64,000 bases of DNA from Vreelandella glaciei (GTDB taxonomy: Bacteria; Pseudomonadota; Gammaproteobacteria; Pseudomonadales; Halomonadaceae). Numbering within the stretch: position 1 is the stretch's first letter; each line of letters starts with the position of its first letter. The notes below the pieces were generated by a model. That model ran no database searches. It was not told the origin of the DNA and saw only the letters and a program-made list of their open reading frames with translations. This document shows, in pieces, positions 15,722-24,203 of this stretch. The translations under genes and the position numbers were made by a program. The stretch spans positions 21,546 through 85,545 of the forward strand of contig NZ_JACCDE010000025.1 in the NCBI RefSeq assembly GCF_013415125.1. The letters run 5' to 3'.

Positions 15722-15963
15722 TAGTTACTTTTTTCACTATCAAGCTCATTGATAAAGCTGCTGAGGTCATAGTCAGCGTCACCGCTTTGCTCACCCTCGA
15801 TAAGCAGTTGCCTGAGTGTATGTAGTTTGGTTTCCTGGTTTTCGAGTAGACGTAGGGCTGAACGAATGACTTCGCTCGTAGAACCGTATCGACCACTTTG
15901 TACTTGAGTGGTAACAAAATTTTCAAAGTGGTCACCAAGTGTGATGCTTGTATTTTTAGCCAT
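15721..15963 (-). CDS. parD: ParD-type antitoxin (cassette 6, reverse)
   Basis: An 80-residue ParD antitoxin. The N-terminal ribbon-helix-helix is SITLGDHFENFVTTQVQSGRY with GSTSEVIRSALRLLE, typical of ParD/CopG-type autorepressors. The acidic C-terminal tail (DADYDLSSFINELDSEK) should wrap the toxin. GGAGAC precedes the ATG. A 19-base palindrome upstream is a good candidate operator. Confidence 0.92.
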   Translation of the reverse strand: MAKNTSITLGDHFENFVTTQVQSGRYGSTSEVIRSALRLLENQETKLHTLRQLLIEGEQSGDADYDLSSFINELDSEKSN

Positions 15964-15989
15964 GTCCTAGGTCTCCAGTGATACCAGAA

Positions 15990-16008
15990 TATACCTGATT
16001 ATGGTATA
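15990..16008. promoter_or_regulatory. Likely ParD operator/promoter
   Basis: TATACCTGATTATGGTATA has perfect six-base arms around a seven-base centre, 27 bases before the parD ATG. Its minus-strand arm TATACC can double as a -10 region. Autorepression by ParD at such a palindrome is the normal arrangement. Confidence 0.6.
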
Positions 16009-16029
16009 GGGTTGGGCTGTCGGCAAGGT

Positions 16030-16119
16030 GCCTAACAAGGCGCTGCTAGCGTCTTTCTAAACCTATTCATGCGCGAGGGAACTTAGTTCAAGAGAGTGAC
16101 GGGCGCGACGCGATTAGCA
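16030..16119 (+). repeat. attC site 6, worn right half
   Basis: R'' is GCCTAAC, a perfect consensus box and the complement of GTTAGGC, the restored left junction of cassette 6. The right half is less clear: GACGGGCGCGACGCG pairs with the left arm at about 9 of 14 positions, and the last box reads ATTAGCA instead of GTTAGCA. The array ends here. Confidence 0.6.
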
Positions 16120-16127
16120 AAATAAAA

Positions 16128-16180
16128 GGCAGCCAGAGAACCCGGCTGCCTAATAAAAAAGCCGCTAACGAGTAGCGGCT
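16128..16180 (-). terminator. Tandem terminators after putA
   Basis: Two hairpins in a row: GGCAGCC/GGCTGCC (16128-16150) and AGCCGCT/AGCGGCT (16160-16180). Read leftward, each is followed by a T-rich stretch, TTTTATTTT and TTTTTTATTA respectively. They end putA transcription before it enters the cassette array. Confidence 0.8.
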
Positions 16181-16284
16181 AAATAATGATCGCTGAGACA
16201 TTGATCAGCGTTTGCTTAGCCCAGGAGGAGGGCGAGAGGCATTAATCCGCCCGCTCACCTCCTAAGCCAACACTTAGCGCCGAT

Positions 16285-19200
16285 CTACTCGGCGGTTGCC
16301 AGCAGGCTGGCGTTGCCGCCCGCTGCGGTGGTGTCGATGCACAGATGGCGTTCCACCACGTAACGATCCGGCGAGATGGTCTGGGTCTCGAGCGGTATTA
16401 TCGCGCCGTCGCGCTTGGCCAGCGCAATGCGCAGTTCACGTGTCCAGTCGCTGTCACCCGCGGCGGCAACCGCTGCAATGCCTTTGACCTCGCTCAACGA
16501 CTCGGCTGAAACGCTGCCATCAAGGCCGGCTATCGGCGCACCGGCATCGAGCAGCGGTTTCACAGCCTGCTCGGCACCTGGGGCGGCTACGACGGCCCCG
16601 CAGCCTGCGCCGAGGGCTTGCGCAGCCTGGGCAATGGCGATATCCAGGGTTGGCCCAAGGCACAGCACCACGCCCTTGGGATACATTGCCAGGCGGTTGC
16701 TTTCGCCCGTTGGCCCTGGCAGCGTCTGCGACGTCATATCCAAGGCTGCTGTTTCGGCGAGCGCCTTGCGGATCACGCCGTTTTTGCCTGAGAGTGCCTT
16801 GCGCAGTACCTCGATGCGATTGGGTCGTACCGCCCAGTTACGGGCGTCCAGCCCATCAAGGGCCGACTGGAGATCGCTAAGTGGTACGGCTTTGCCTTCT
16901 GGCGCTTCAACGTGCTCAGCCTCCGCGGTGCGGCGGAAACGCGTTACGTAGAGTGGGCCACCGGCCTTGGGCCCGGTGCCCGAGAGGCCTTCACCACCGA
17001 ACGGCTGAGAGCCAACGATGGCGCCGATCTGGTTACGGTTAACGTAGACGTTGCCAACATGGATGCGCTCGACGATCTGCTGCACGCGGTCGTCGATGCG
17101 GGTATGCAGGCCGAAGGTCAGCCCGTACCCCTTACCATTGATGTCGTCGACGACCTTGTCGATATCCCGCGCTTTGAAGGTGGCCACGTGCAGAACCGGG
17201 CCGAAGATTTCACGTTCGAGATCTTCAATGCCCCCAACTTCGATCACCGCCGGGGTAACGAAGGTGCCTGTGTCCGGCGCCGCCAATTTCTTCAGTACCT
17301 TGCCGTTCTTCTCGTGTGCCGCCACGTAGTCGTTGATCTCGGTCTGGGCATCGGTATCAATCACCGGCGATACGTCGGTATCGGTGTTCCAGGGGTCGCC
17401 AATGGTGAGCGCGTCCATGGCGCCGTAAAGCATGTTGAGCAACCGGTCTCGCGCCTCTTCCTGGACATACAGCATGCGCAGCGCGGAACAGCGCTGACCG
17501 GCCGACTGGAAGGAGGAAATCAGAATATCGCGCACTGCCTGCTCGGTCAGTGCCGTAGAGTCCACGATCATGGAGTTGAGACCACCGGTCTCGGCGATCA
17601 GCACGGCATCAGGCCCGGCGTTCTCGGCCAGCGTTTTGTGGATGATCTGGGCCACCGGAGTTGAACCGGTGAAACAGACACCGGCGATGCGTGGGTCGCT
17701 GGTCAGCGGGCCGCCTACCGTTGGGCCGTCGCCAGGCAATAGCTGTAGGGCCGCTTCCGGCAAACCGGCTTCGCGCATGAGTTCGACGGCGCGGGCGGCG
17801 ATCAGAGGTGTCTGCTCAGCGGGCTTGGCGAGTACCGCATTGCCAGCAACCAAGGCGGCAGCGATCTGGCCGGTGGTGATGGCCAGGGGGAAGTTCCACG
17901 GGCTGATGCAGACGAAGATGCCGCGGGCGCTGCCGGGCTCTTCCGCTTCCAACCGCTCGCCTTCGTTGGCGTAGTAGCGCAGGAAATCCACCGCTTCGCG
18001 AACTTCGGCAATACCATCGAACATCATCTTGCCCGCTTCGCGGGTGGTGATCACGGTCAGCTCGGCGATGTGTTCCTCGTAGAGGTCGGCGGTGCGGCGG
18101 AGTACCGCGGCGCGTTCGGCTGCCGGGCGCGCCGACCACTCTTTGAAGCCTTGCTCGGCGGCGTCGAGGGCAGTGGCGACCTCTTCCGGGGTGGCCTCAT
18201 GCACCTTGCCGATCACCCGTGAGCCGTCGGCGGGGGAGATGGCATCGCGCGCTGGGCCCTGGGGAGTGGGGCTGCCCACCAGCATGGGGCCTGCGGTCCA
18301 GGTGGCGTCGGCAAATGCTTCGCGGGCATTGAGCAGCGGCAAAATCGAAGCGGGTTCGTTGATGCGGTAGCCCTTGGAGTTCTTGCGCTCAGGCTCAAAC
18401 AGCTCGCCGGGCTGGCGGATCAGCGGGCTTGAGACGTCGTTGCCGAGTTGCTTAAACGCTTCAATGGGATCCTTTGAAACGTCGCTTGGTGGAATCGAGC
18501 TATCCACTACCTGGTTGACGAACGAGGAGTTGGCCCCGTTCTCCAGCAGGCGGCGTACCAGATAGGCCAGCAGGTCACGATGCGCGCCGACCGGGGCGTA
18601 AATGCGGCAGTGGGTGCCTTCCGACTCTTTAACGATGTGGTGCAGCGATTCGCCCATACCGTGCAGGCGCTGGAACTCGTAACTGTCCTTGTCGCTGCCC
18701 GCCATTTCTACAACGGCGGCGCAGGTGTGGGCGTTGTGGGTCGCGAACTGCGGGTAGATGCGGTCGCGCCGGTCGAGCAGCATCTGCGCGCAGGCCATGT
18801 AGCTGACATCGGTGTTGACCTTGCGAGTGAAGACCGGGAAGGTCTTGACCCCCATTTCCTGGGAGAGCTTGATCTCAGTATCCCAGTAGGCGCCCTTAAC
18901 CAGCCGCACCATAATCTTGCGATTAAACCGCTCGGCCAGCTCGTAGAGTGTCTCTATCATCGGCGCGGCGCGGCGCCCGTAGGCTTGCACGACGACCCCA
19001 AAGCCATCCCATCCGTCCAGGCTGGGGTCGGCCATTAGAGCCTCAATCACGTCGAGGGAGAGATCCAACCGATCCTGCTCTTCGGCATCGATATTGAAAC
19101 CGATATTGGCCTTGGCTGCCTGCTGCACTAGTTCCTTGGCGCGCGGTACCAGTTCTGCCATCACCGTGTCGCGGTGGGTGTATTCATAGCGCGGGTGCAG

Positions 19201-19941
19201 CGCCGAGAGCTTTACTGAGATGCCGGGGCTTCCGCGCACGTCGCCCTTGGCCTGCTCGGCAATCGCGGTGATCGCCTCTGAATAAGCTTGGTGATAGCGG
19301 ACTGCATCTTCGTCGGTGCGTGCCGCTTCACCCAGCATATCGTAGGAGTAGGTATAACCCTGTTTCTCAAGTTCGCGGGCATTCTTCATGCCTTCTTCGA
19401 TGGTCTGTCCAAGCACGAACTGGCGGCCGAGAATCTTCATCGACTGGCCAACCGCCTTGCGTACCACCGGCTCGCCCATGCGGCGAACCAGGCCGCGCAG
19501 CGCCCGCGTGGGGCCCTTGGGGTCTTCTTCCAGCACCTTACCGGTCAGCAGCAGCGCCCAGGTCGAGGCATTGACCATTGAAGACGAAGACTTGCCCAGG
19601 TGGGCGCCCCAGTCGGAGGGCTCAATCTTGTCGTGGATCAGGTCGTCGATGGTTTCCGCATCGGGCACGCGGAGCAGCGCTTCTGCCAGACACATCAAGC
19701 CAACGCCTTCGGTGGTCGAGAGCCCGTACTCGGCTAGGAATGCCTCCATCATTGAAGGCGATCTTTCCTTACGCACACGCGCTACGTAGTTGGCGCCAAC
19801 GGCGGCGACCTTCTTGCGGTCATCCTCCGACAGCTTGATACGCTCGACCAGCCCGTGCAGCACATCTGCCTCGTTGGCGTCGTAGTTGGTGCGAATGCGT
19901 GAGCGTAGATCACTCACGTCGCTATGCAGATGGTCGTTCAT
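16285..19941 (-). CDS. putA: Bifunctional proline dehydrogenase / P5C dehydrogenase PutA
   Basis: A 1218-residue PutA that oxidises proline to glutamate in two steps with substrate channelling, at the inner membrane. The start at 19941 (MNDHLHSD) follows GGAGAG; a start nine codons earlier lacks this. The FAD-dependent PRODH half shows LVKGAYWDTEIK and YPQFATHNAHT. The NAD-dependent aldehyde dehydrogenase half shows ETGGLNSMIVDS, the catalytic Cys in SAGQRCSALRM, and NRNQIGAIVGSQPFGGEG. There is no N-terminal ribbon-helix-helix, so it should not repress its own gene. A C-terminal extension of about 200 residues ends in GGNASLLA, placing it in the long bifunctional class. putP follows on the upstream side of the same strand. 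Confidence 0.96.
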   Translation of the reverse strand: MNDHLHSDVSDLRSRIRTNYDANEADVLHGLVERIKLSEDDRKKVAAVGANYVARVRKERSPSMMEAFLAEYGLSTTEGVGLMCLAEALLRVPDAETIDDLIHDKIEPSDWGAHLGKSSSSMVNASTWALLLTGKVLEEDPKGPTRALRGLVRRMGEPVVRKAVGQSMKILGRQFVLGQTIEEGMKNARELEKQGYTYSYDMLGEAARTDEDAVRYHQAYSEAITAIAEQAKGDVRGSPGISVKLSALHPRYEYTHRDTVMAELVPRAKELVQQAAKANIGFNIDAEEQDRLDLSLDVIEALMADPSLDGWDGFGVVVQAYGRRAAPMIETLYELAERFNRKIMVRLVKGAYWDTEIKLSQEMGVKTFPVFTRKVNTDVSYMACAQMLLDRRDRIYPQFATHNAHTCAAVVEMAGSDKDSYEFQRLHGMGESLHHIVKESEGTHCRIYAPVGAHRDLLAYLVRRLLENGANSSFVNQVVDSSIPPSDVSKDPIEAFKQLGNDVSSPLIRQPGELFEPERKNSKGYRINEPASILPLLNAREAFADATWTAGPMLVGSPTPQGPARDAISPADGSRVIGKVHEATPEEVATALDAAEQGFKEWSARPAAERAAVLRRTADLYEEHIAELTVITTREAGKMMFDGIAEVREAVDFLRYYANEGERLEAEEPGSARGIFVCISPWNFPLAITTGQIAAALVAGNAVLAKPAEQTPLIAARAVELMREAGLPEAALQLLPGDGPTVGGPLTSDPRIAGVCFTGSTPVAQIIHKTLAENAGPDAVLIAETGGLNSMIVDSTALTEQAVRDILISSFQSAGQRCSALRMLYVQEEARDRLLNMLYGAMDALTIGDPWNTDTDVSPVIDTDAQTEINDYVAAHEKNGKVLKKLAAPDTGTFVTPAVIEVGGIEDLEREIFGPVLHVATFKARDIDKVVDDINGKGYGLTFGLHTRIDDRVQQIVERIHVGNVYVNRNQIGAIVGSQPFGGEGLSGTGPKAGGPLYVTRFRRTAEAEHVEAPEGKAVPLSDLQSALDGLDARNWAVRPNRIEVLRKALSGKNGVIRKALAETAALDMTSQTLPGPTGESNRLAMYPKGVVLCLGPTLDIAIAQAAQALGAGCGAVVAAPGAEQAVKPLLDAGAPIAGLDGSVSAESLSEVKGIAAVAAAGDSDWTRELRIALAKRDGAIIPLETQTISPDRYVVERHLCIDTTAAGGNASLLATAE

Positions 19942-20036
19942 ACAGGGTCTCTCCTTGCTAGCCGACACTTAGGCATTCCCGCGTCGGTTAGGGTGTAGTC
20001 ATACTTTTTGCAGTTAACACAAAATAACTAACCTAA

Positions 20037-20060
20037 AGAGGGCTCCCGCGGGAGCCCTCT
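20037..20060. terminator. Perfect 24-base palindrome between putP and putA
   Basis: Twelve-base perfect arms around the centre CGCG (AGAGGGCTCCCG and its complement) lie 26 bases after the putP stop. Only three Ts follow on the putP-reading strand, so it may be a partial terminator or an mRNA stabiliser between putP and putA. Confidence 0.55.
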
Positions 20061-20085
20061 TGATACGCTCAATGTGGTTGAGCGC

Positions 20086-21579
20086 TTACTTGCGTTCGAT
20101 ATGCTGATATTCACCGGCATCGTCAGTCGCATTGCTGACTACGATGATGGCGATAAAGGACGCGATGAAGCCAGGAATAATCTCGTACACGCCAGGGCCA
20201 CCCAGGAATTCACCGTTCCAGCCCAGTGAGATCCAGATCATGACGGTGAGAGCACCCACGACCATGCCTGCGATGGCGCCATTGCCATTGGTGCGTGACC
20301 ACATCAACGACAAGATAATCAGCGGACCAAACGCGGCGCCGAAGCCTGCCCAAGCGTTACTGACCAGCCCCAGAACCTGGGAGTTTTCGTCAGAGGCAAT
20401 AATCGCTGCCACAATGCCCACAAGTACTACACAGACGCGGCCTACGGCGACACACTGCGCTTCAGTTGCATTCTTGTGCAGGAACAGGCGATAGAAGTCT
20501 TCGGTCAGTGACGAAGACGCCACCAGAAGCTGGCTTGAAACGGTGCTCATAACCGCTGCGAGCAGCGCCGCATAGAGGAAGCCGGTAATCAACGGATGGA
20601 ACAGTAGGTCTGCCAGGATGATAAAGATCGTTTCCGGATCTTGGACATCAATACCGTTGCGGATCGCATAGGCCCGGCCGAAGATGCCCAAAGAAACGGC
20701 ACCAATCAGCGAGATAAGCATCCAGCCCATGCCAATGTTGCGGGCAATGGGCACATCCTTGAGTGTACGGATCGCCATGAAGCGCACAATGATGTGCGGC
20801 TGGCCGAAATAACCCAGGCCCCAGGTCACAGCCGACAGCCACCCGATGAAGGTCAGCCCCGACGTCCAGGAAAGCAGGGTGGGATCGACTTCATTCAGGG
20901 TCTGCGTGGCCTGCGATAAACCGCCGCCACCTTCGCCAAACAGCACCACCGCTGGCATGATCACCAGTGCCAGCATCATGATGCAGCCTTGCACGAAGTC
21001 CGTCATGCTCACGGCCAGGAAGCCGCCGACAACCGTATAAATAAGCACCACGCCCAGAGTGATCATGACACCCATGGCGTAGTTGCTCATGTCGCCGAAG
21101 TTGTAAATGCCAGTAAACGCGCTTTCAAACAGCTTGCCCCCTGCCACCAGGCCTGAGGCGGTATAGACTGCGAAAAAGATCACGATAACGATGGCAGACA
21201 CTGTGCGCAGTGACATGGAACGGGTGGGGAAGCGGTTTGCCAGAAAAGCAGGGATGGTGATCGCGTTGCCGTAGTGAACGGTCTGTTCACGAAGACGAGG
21301 GGCGACCAGAATCCAGTTGAATAACGCCCCCACGAGCAAACCAATGCCAATCCAGGCGGAACCCAAGCCAGATACGAACATTGCCCCAGGCAAGCCCAGC
21401 AGCAACCAGCCGCTCATATCCGACGCACCGGCCGACAGGGCCGCTACTTTTGGGCTGAGGGTACGACCACCCAGCATGTAATCTTCGGAGGAAGAGGTGG
21501 ATTTGCGCATCGCATAAATACCGATGGCGACCATGAGCGCAAAATACGCTATGAGACTGATCCAAACACCAATAGCCAT
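20086..21579 (-). CDS. putP: Sodium/proline symporter PutP
   Basis: A 497-residue SSSF-family symporter that imports proline with Na+, both as carbon source and as osmoprotectant. About 13 membrane helices are expected. Signatures are SEDYMLGGRTLSPKVAALSAGASDMSGW split over TM2, GLPGAMFVSGLG, TFGGFLAVS-type residues in VVGGFLAVSMTDFVQG, GWGLGYFGQPHI-like TWGLGYFGQPHIIVRFMAI and SSQLLVASSSLTEDFYR. GGAGAAA precedes the ATG. It lies upstream of putA on the same strand with 144 bases between, so separate or partial co-transcription is possible. Confidence 0.96.
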   Translation of the reverse strand: MAIGVWISLIAYFALMVAIGIYAMRKSTSSSEDYMLGGRTLSPKVAALSAGASDMSGWLLLGLPGAMFVSGLGSAWIGIGLLVGALFNWILVAPRLREQTVHYGNAITIPAFLANRFPTRSMSLRTVSAIVIVIFFAVYTASGLVAGGKLFESAFTGIYNFGDMSNYAMGVMITLGVVLIYTVVGGFLAVSMTDFVQGCIMMLALVIMPAVVLFGEGGGGLSQATQTLNEVDPTLLSWTSGLTFIGWLSAVTWGLGYFGQPHIIVRFMAIRTLKDVPIARNIGMGWMLISLIGAVSLGIFGRAYAIRNGIDVQDPETIFIILADLLFHPLITGFLYAALLAAVMSTVSSQLLVASSSLTEDFYRLFLHKNATEAQCVAVGRVCVVLVGIVAAIIASDENSQVLGLVSNAWAGFGAAFGPLIILSLMWSRTNGNGAIAGMVVGALTVMIWISLGWNGEFLGGPGVYEIIPGFIASFIAIIVVSNATDDAGEYQHIERK

Positions 21580-21827
21580 GTAATTTCTCCGGTTCGTCAG
21601 GACGGAATTAGCTCCGACCGGTTAGCGCCGTTACCGTGTAGAATCCGGTAGTGGCCCGCATTATTTTTTTAACTTCGTTTGCTATTACGTTACGAGGCCT
21701 AACGAGCGCCTACTAGAGATAGTGTCAGAAAAGTTGATGGCACGTTTATCAGCAATGATCCCACTATTATTTTCGACCATGTGGTAGTTCCCTGTTCAGG
21801 AGTTTTGGTTTGTCGTTGATGAGCTAC

Positions 21828-22019
21828 TCACTCATCGCCTAGCGCCAACAGCGACGCGTTCCCGCCTAACGCAGCGGTGTTATTAGTAATCGTTTTTTCA
21901 GTCATAAAGCGTTGCAGATAAAGAACAAATGAGTAACAAGGCGTTTCGCCCAAACCAATAACTGAATGTAGAGTGCCGCCACCTCGAGTGTATGTTGGTT
22001 CCGCGGCAAAACGTGTCAA
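21828..22019 (-). pseudogene. Vestige of a second putA 3' end
   Basis: A 63-codon frame whose last 17 residues, NTAALGGNASLLALGDE, closely match the extreme C-terminus of PutA (DTTAAGGNASLLATAE in the intact copy). YSFVLYLQRF just before it fits the strand that precedes this motif. The upstream 30 residues are not PutA-like and there is no ribosome-binding site. It is best read as the residue of a deleted putA copy that stood between the AraC gene and putP. A coincidental short frame is possible but unlikely given the rare GGNASL string. Confidence 0.5.
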
Positions 22020-22049
22020 TTTCGCGGCAAGAGCAGCAATTATACGACT

Positions 22050-22883
22050 TTAGTAGAGTTTCTGCTGGCCTGCTAGCGGCCCTAAAGCAGCATTTGACGG
22101 GCTCATGGCGATCGGTGGTACATCCGCTTGGCGCAGTTTGCGCGGCGACAATCCGTAGCTACGGCGAAATGCATGGGAGAGCGCGCTTTGATTGGCAAAG
22201 CCGGTTTGAATGGCAATATCGGTGAGGGGAAGACGGCTTTGTAGGACCAGTTGGCGGGCCGCATGCAGACGCTGGCGCTTAACGTACTGCCAGGGCGACA
22301 GCCCGGTTTGGGCGCGGAAGCAGTCGGAGAAATGCGCTTCGCTTAAACAGGCTAGCCGGGCTAAATCGGCGACGCGCAGGTCTTCGGCGAGGTGCTGACG
22401 AATAAAGCGGTTAATGCGCGTCAAGTCCAGGCGCTGCTGGTTGCTGTTGGCGGTGGTGCCTAATCGCGCTTTCAGTGAGCCCAGCAGCGTGGCAGCCAAG
22501 CGGTCTTGCTGAAAGGAGTTAGTCGAGGTGTCAAACCCTTGAGCAAGTTCGCTTTGCATAAATGCTAAATAGTGTTGCAGCGCGTTATCTAGGCCAAAAA
22601 AACGCGGTGCATCAAACAGCGCTACCAGTTCGCGGTTTTCACCGGTGAGCGCGGGGGCGTCTTCGGGGAGGTCAAAAATTAATTGCCGATTGTGGCCGTA
22701 ACCCGAGTAGTAGTGCTCGTGATTAGCAGGCACGATACAGCCCGAAAAGGCATTAACTCTGCCACCTAAGCCTTCAATTTCAAATTCTGATGAGCCACAC
22801 AGCGTAATCACAATCTGATGAAAGTCATGGGTATGATGATGCGTTGCGCTGGCTAGCGGAATTTGTCGAATGGTACTGGGCAT
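22050..22883 (-). CDS. AraC-family regulator, probably of proline use
   Basis: A 277-residue regulator with an N-terminal cupin (HHHTHDFHQIVITLCGSSEFEIEG, about residues 15-40) and two C-terminal helix-turn-helix motifs (LRVADLARLACLSEAHFSDCFRAQTG and LTDIAIQTGFANQSALSHAFRRSYG, each split here by blocks). GGAGA precedes the ATG. Proline as effector and putAP as targets are inferred from position: the gene lies upstream of putP/putA on the same strand, and pseudomonads use an AraC-type PruR for putAP. Confidence 0.85.
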   Translation of the reverse strand: MPSTIRQIPLASATHHHTHDFHQIVITLCGSSEFEIEGLGGRVNAFSGCIVPANHEHYYSGYGHNRQLIFDLPEDAPALTGENRELVALFDAPRFFGLDNALQHYLAFMQSELAQGFDTSTNSFQQDRLAATLLGSLKARLGTTANSNQQRLDLTRINRFIRQHLAEDLRVADLARLACLSEAHFSDCFRAQTGLSPWQYVKRQRLHAARQLVLQSRLPLTDIAIQTGFANQSALSHAFRRSYGLSPRKLRQADVPPIAMSPSNAALGPLAGQQKLY

Positions 22884-22919
22884 GCAGGTCTCCTTAATCG
22901 CAATAGGTCTGCTGAACCG

Positions 22920-23279
22920 CTACTGCTGGCGGAGGGCTGTATGTGCGGACAAATGATCGCGAAGGGCCTTAAGTTCAGCCTGGCCCTCTTGATTGAGCAA
23001 TGGTTTACCCTGGGCTACCATCCAGCGTCGGCCATGCTGTTCCATTAAATGCGCGGCTCGGCGACGAATGCCATCCAAATACTCATTATGCCGAATAGGG
23101 TAGCCGATAATAGCGTTCCACTCGGTTTCGCTTACCTGGCTGTTGAGCGCTTTATCAAACAGCGCCAGTAAATCCTTAGGTTCAGTGCGGTAGCGCGGCG
23201 TGCTTGAGGTCATCAACACCAGCATTACCGCGCCAATCACCAGCAAGCACACTCCAAATACCAATAAATACAGCGCCAT
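22920..23279 (-). CDS. Small membrane-anchored protein of unknown function
   Basis: A 119-residue protein with one N-terminal membrane helix (LLVFGVCLLVIGAVMLVLM, residues 5-23) and a charged, mainly helical cytoplasmic or periplasmic tail with WNAIIGYPIRHNEYLDGIR and HGRRWMVAQGKPLLNQEG. AGGAG precedes the ATG. No family is recognised. It lies just upstream of the AraC gene on the same strand, 36 bases apart, and could share its transcript. Confidence 0.6.
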   Translation of the reverse strand: MALYLLVFGVCLLVIGAVMLVLMTSSTPRYRTEPKDLLALFDKALNSQVSETEWNAIIGYPIRHNEYLDGIRRRAAHLMEQHGRRWMVAQGKPLLNQEGQAELKALRDHLSAHTALRQQ

Positions 23280-23362
23280 TCGCTGGGCTCCTAGGCGTCA
23301 TCAGTTCACAAATTGTCATTTAATTATACGCTTGACGCCGCCAAGGTCGAAAATTTTACTAT

Positions 23363-23495
23363 TTTGCGAACTTTTCCAGCGCGGCGTGTCTGAGTATGTA
23401 CAGACAACAGCGCGATAGCAGTCGCTAAAGTTGTTGTTCTGGCTCTTTGTTTTGATCCCTTGCTTCCGCTACTCCTTGAGTAGCGGTTTTTTTTT
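23363..23495 (+). ncRNA. Possible small RNA A with strong terminator
   Basis: No protein fits this gap. TTGACG at 23332 and TACTAT at 23357 form a loosely spaced promoter. A small hairpin (GTCTG/CAGAC) follows, then TGATCCCTTGCTT (23453-23465), and directly after it a terminator with nine perfect pairs (CCGCTACTC/GAGTAGCGG) and a nine-T tail ending at 23495. The same 13-mer in the same position before a terminator occurs at 27846-27858. The 5' end is a guess. Confidence 0.4.
23466..23495 (+). terminator. Strong rho-independent terminator
   Basis: CCGCTACTC, loop CTT, GAGTAGCGG, then nine Ts. It reads rightward, although the genes on both sides are leftward, so it needs an unannotated rightward transcript. 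Confidence 0.85.
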
Positions 23496-23550
23496 GCCTG
23501 ATGCTTGCCTGTTATATCGCCGCTTAAAGAAAGCGTAGCCAGCATAACGG

Positions 23551-23961
23551 CTAATGGCGGCGAATCATTAGCAGCGCAATTAGGATATCACGTCGTGTCA
23601 CGATGCCTATCAACCGCTGTTGCTCCACGACCGGGTATACCTTGGGTTTCGCTGACCGCATTTCCTGTGCCAAGTCGGTAATGCTCTTATTCGGTGATAC
23701 GCTGAGTACTTCGTGGCGCATCAACTCTTTAACGAGCGGCGCCTCATCATCGTGATAGATACTATCAAGCACACGGCCCAATACATCCTGCTCCGAAATA
23801 AAGCCGATTAAGCGGTCGGCGGCATCAACCACCGGTGCGCCTGGCAAGCGGTGCAGTGCCAGGCCCTTGGCTAATGTGGTGATTGATGCGTCGGGTGAAA
23901 CACGGTAGCAATCGCGGGACATGATGTCGCGAACGATGTTGGGTGCAGCTCTACTCATCAT
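23551..23961 (-). CDS. CBS-domain pair protein
   Basis: A 136-residue protein made of two CBS domains: IVRDIMSRDCYRVSPDASITTLA to GFISEQDVLGRVL, and VKELMRHEVLSVSPNKSITDLAQ to GIVTRRDILIALL. Such stand-alone pairs bind adenine nucleotides or polyadenosine phosphates and regulate partners or themselves; the target is unknown here. GAGGAG lies five bases before the ATG at 23961; a second ATG follows directly. Confidence 0.85.
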   Translation of the reverse strand: MMSRAAPNIVRDIMSRDCYRVSPDASITTLAKGLALHRLPGAPVVDAADRLIGFISEQDVLGRVLDSIYHDDEAPLVKELMRHEVLSVSPNKSITDLAQEMRSAKPKVYPVVEQQRLIGIVTRRDILIALLMIRRH

Positions 23962-24203
23962 GGACACTCCTCGATCATCGTATTCAGCGCTGTGACAATA
24001 ATAAAGCTGTCGCAGGCAGTGCGTTCTGATTGTTCGTTGTTGTAGGCACTAAGGTAATATCAACTCTTTCACTGTAGGTGATTTGTTCATGGCGTGCGTC
24101 CTGCAAGCTATCTTTATTCAACGCTATAAGTACTGAATTTTCTGTGTTGTTAATTTTCTAATGGCATCACCTGACCGTTAATTAAGGCATCAAGGAGCCT
24201 TCC

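Larger units (their letters stand above)
12588..16119 (+). mobile_element. Integron gene-cassette array without integrase (CALIN type)
   Basis: Six attC sites separate six cassettes. In an integrated cassette, the junction sequence at its left edge (GTTRRRY) should be the reverse complement of the R'' box of its own attC, because both come from one circular molecule. This holds exactly for cassettes 1-4: GTTAGTC/GACTAAC, GTTATAC/GTATAAC, GTTAGCA/TGCTAAC, GTTAACT/AGTTAAC. It holds with one substitution for cassette 6: GCTAGGC/GCCTAAC. Cassette 5 does not fit. Cassette limits are about 12589-13228, 13229-13614, 13615-14206, 14207-14831, 14832-15378 and 15379-16113. No intI gene is present in the window and both flanks are ordinary chromosomal genes. 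Confidence 0.9.

Noticed and set aside
16912..17664. 250-codon open frame on the plus strand
   Set aside because: Antisense to the aldehyde dehydrogenase half of putA, with no family features.
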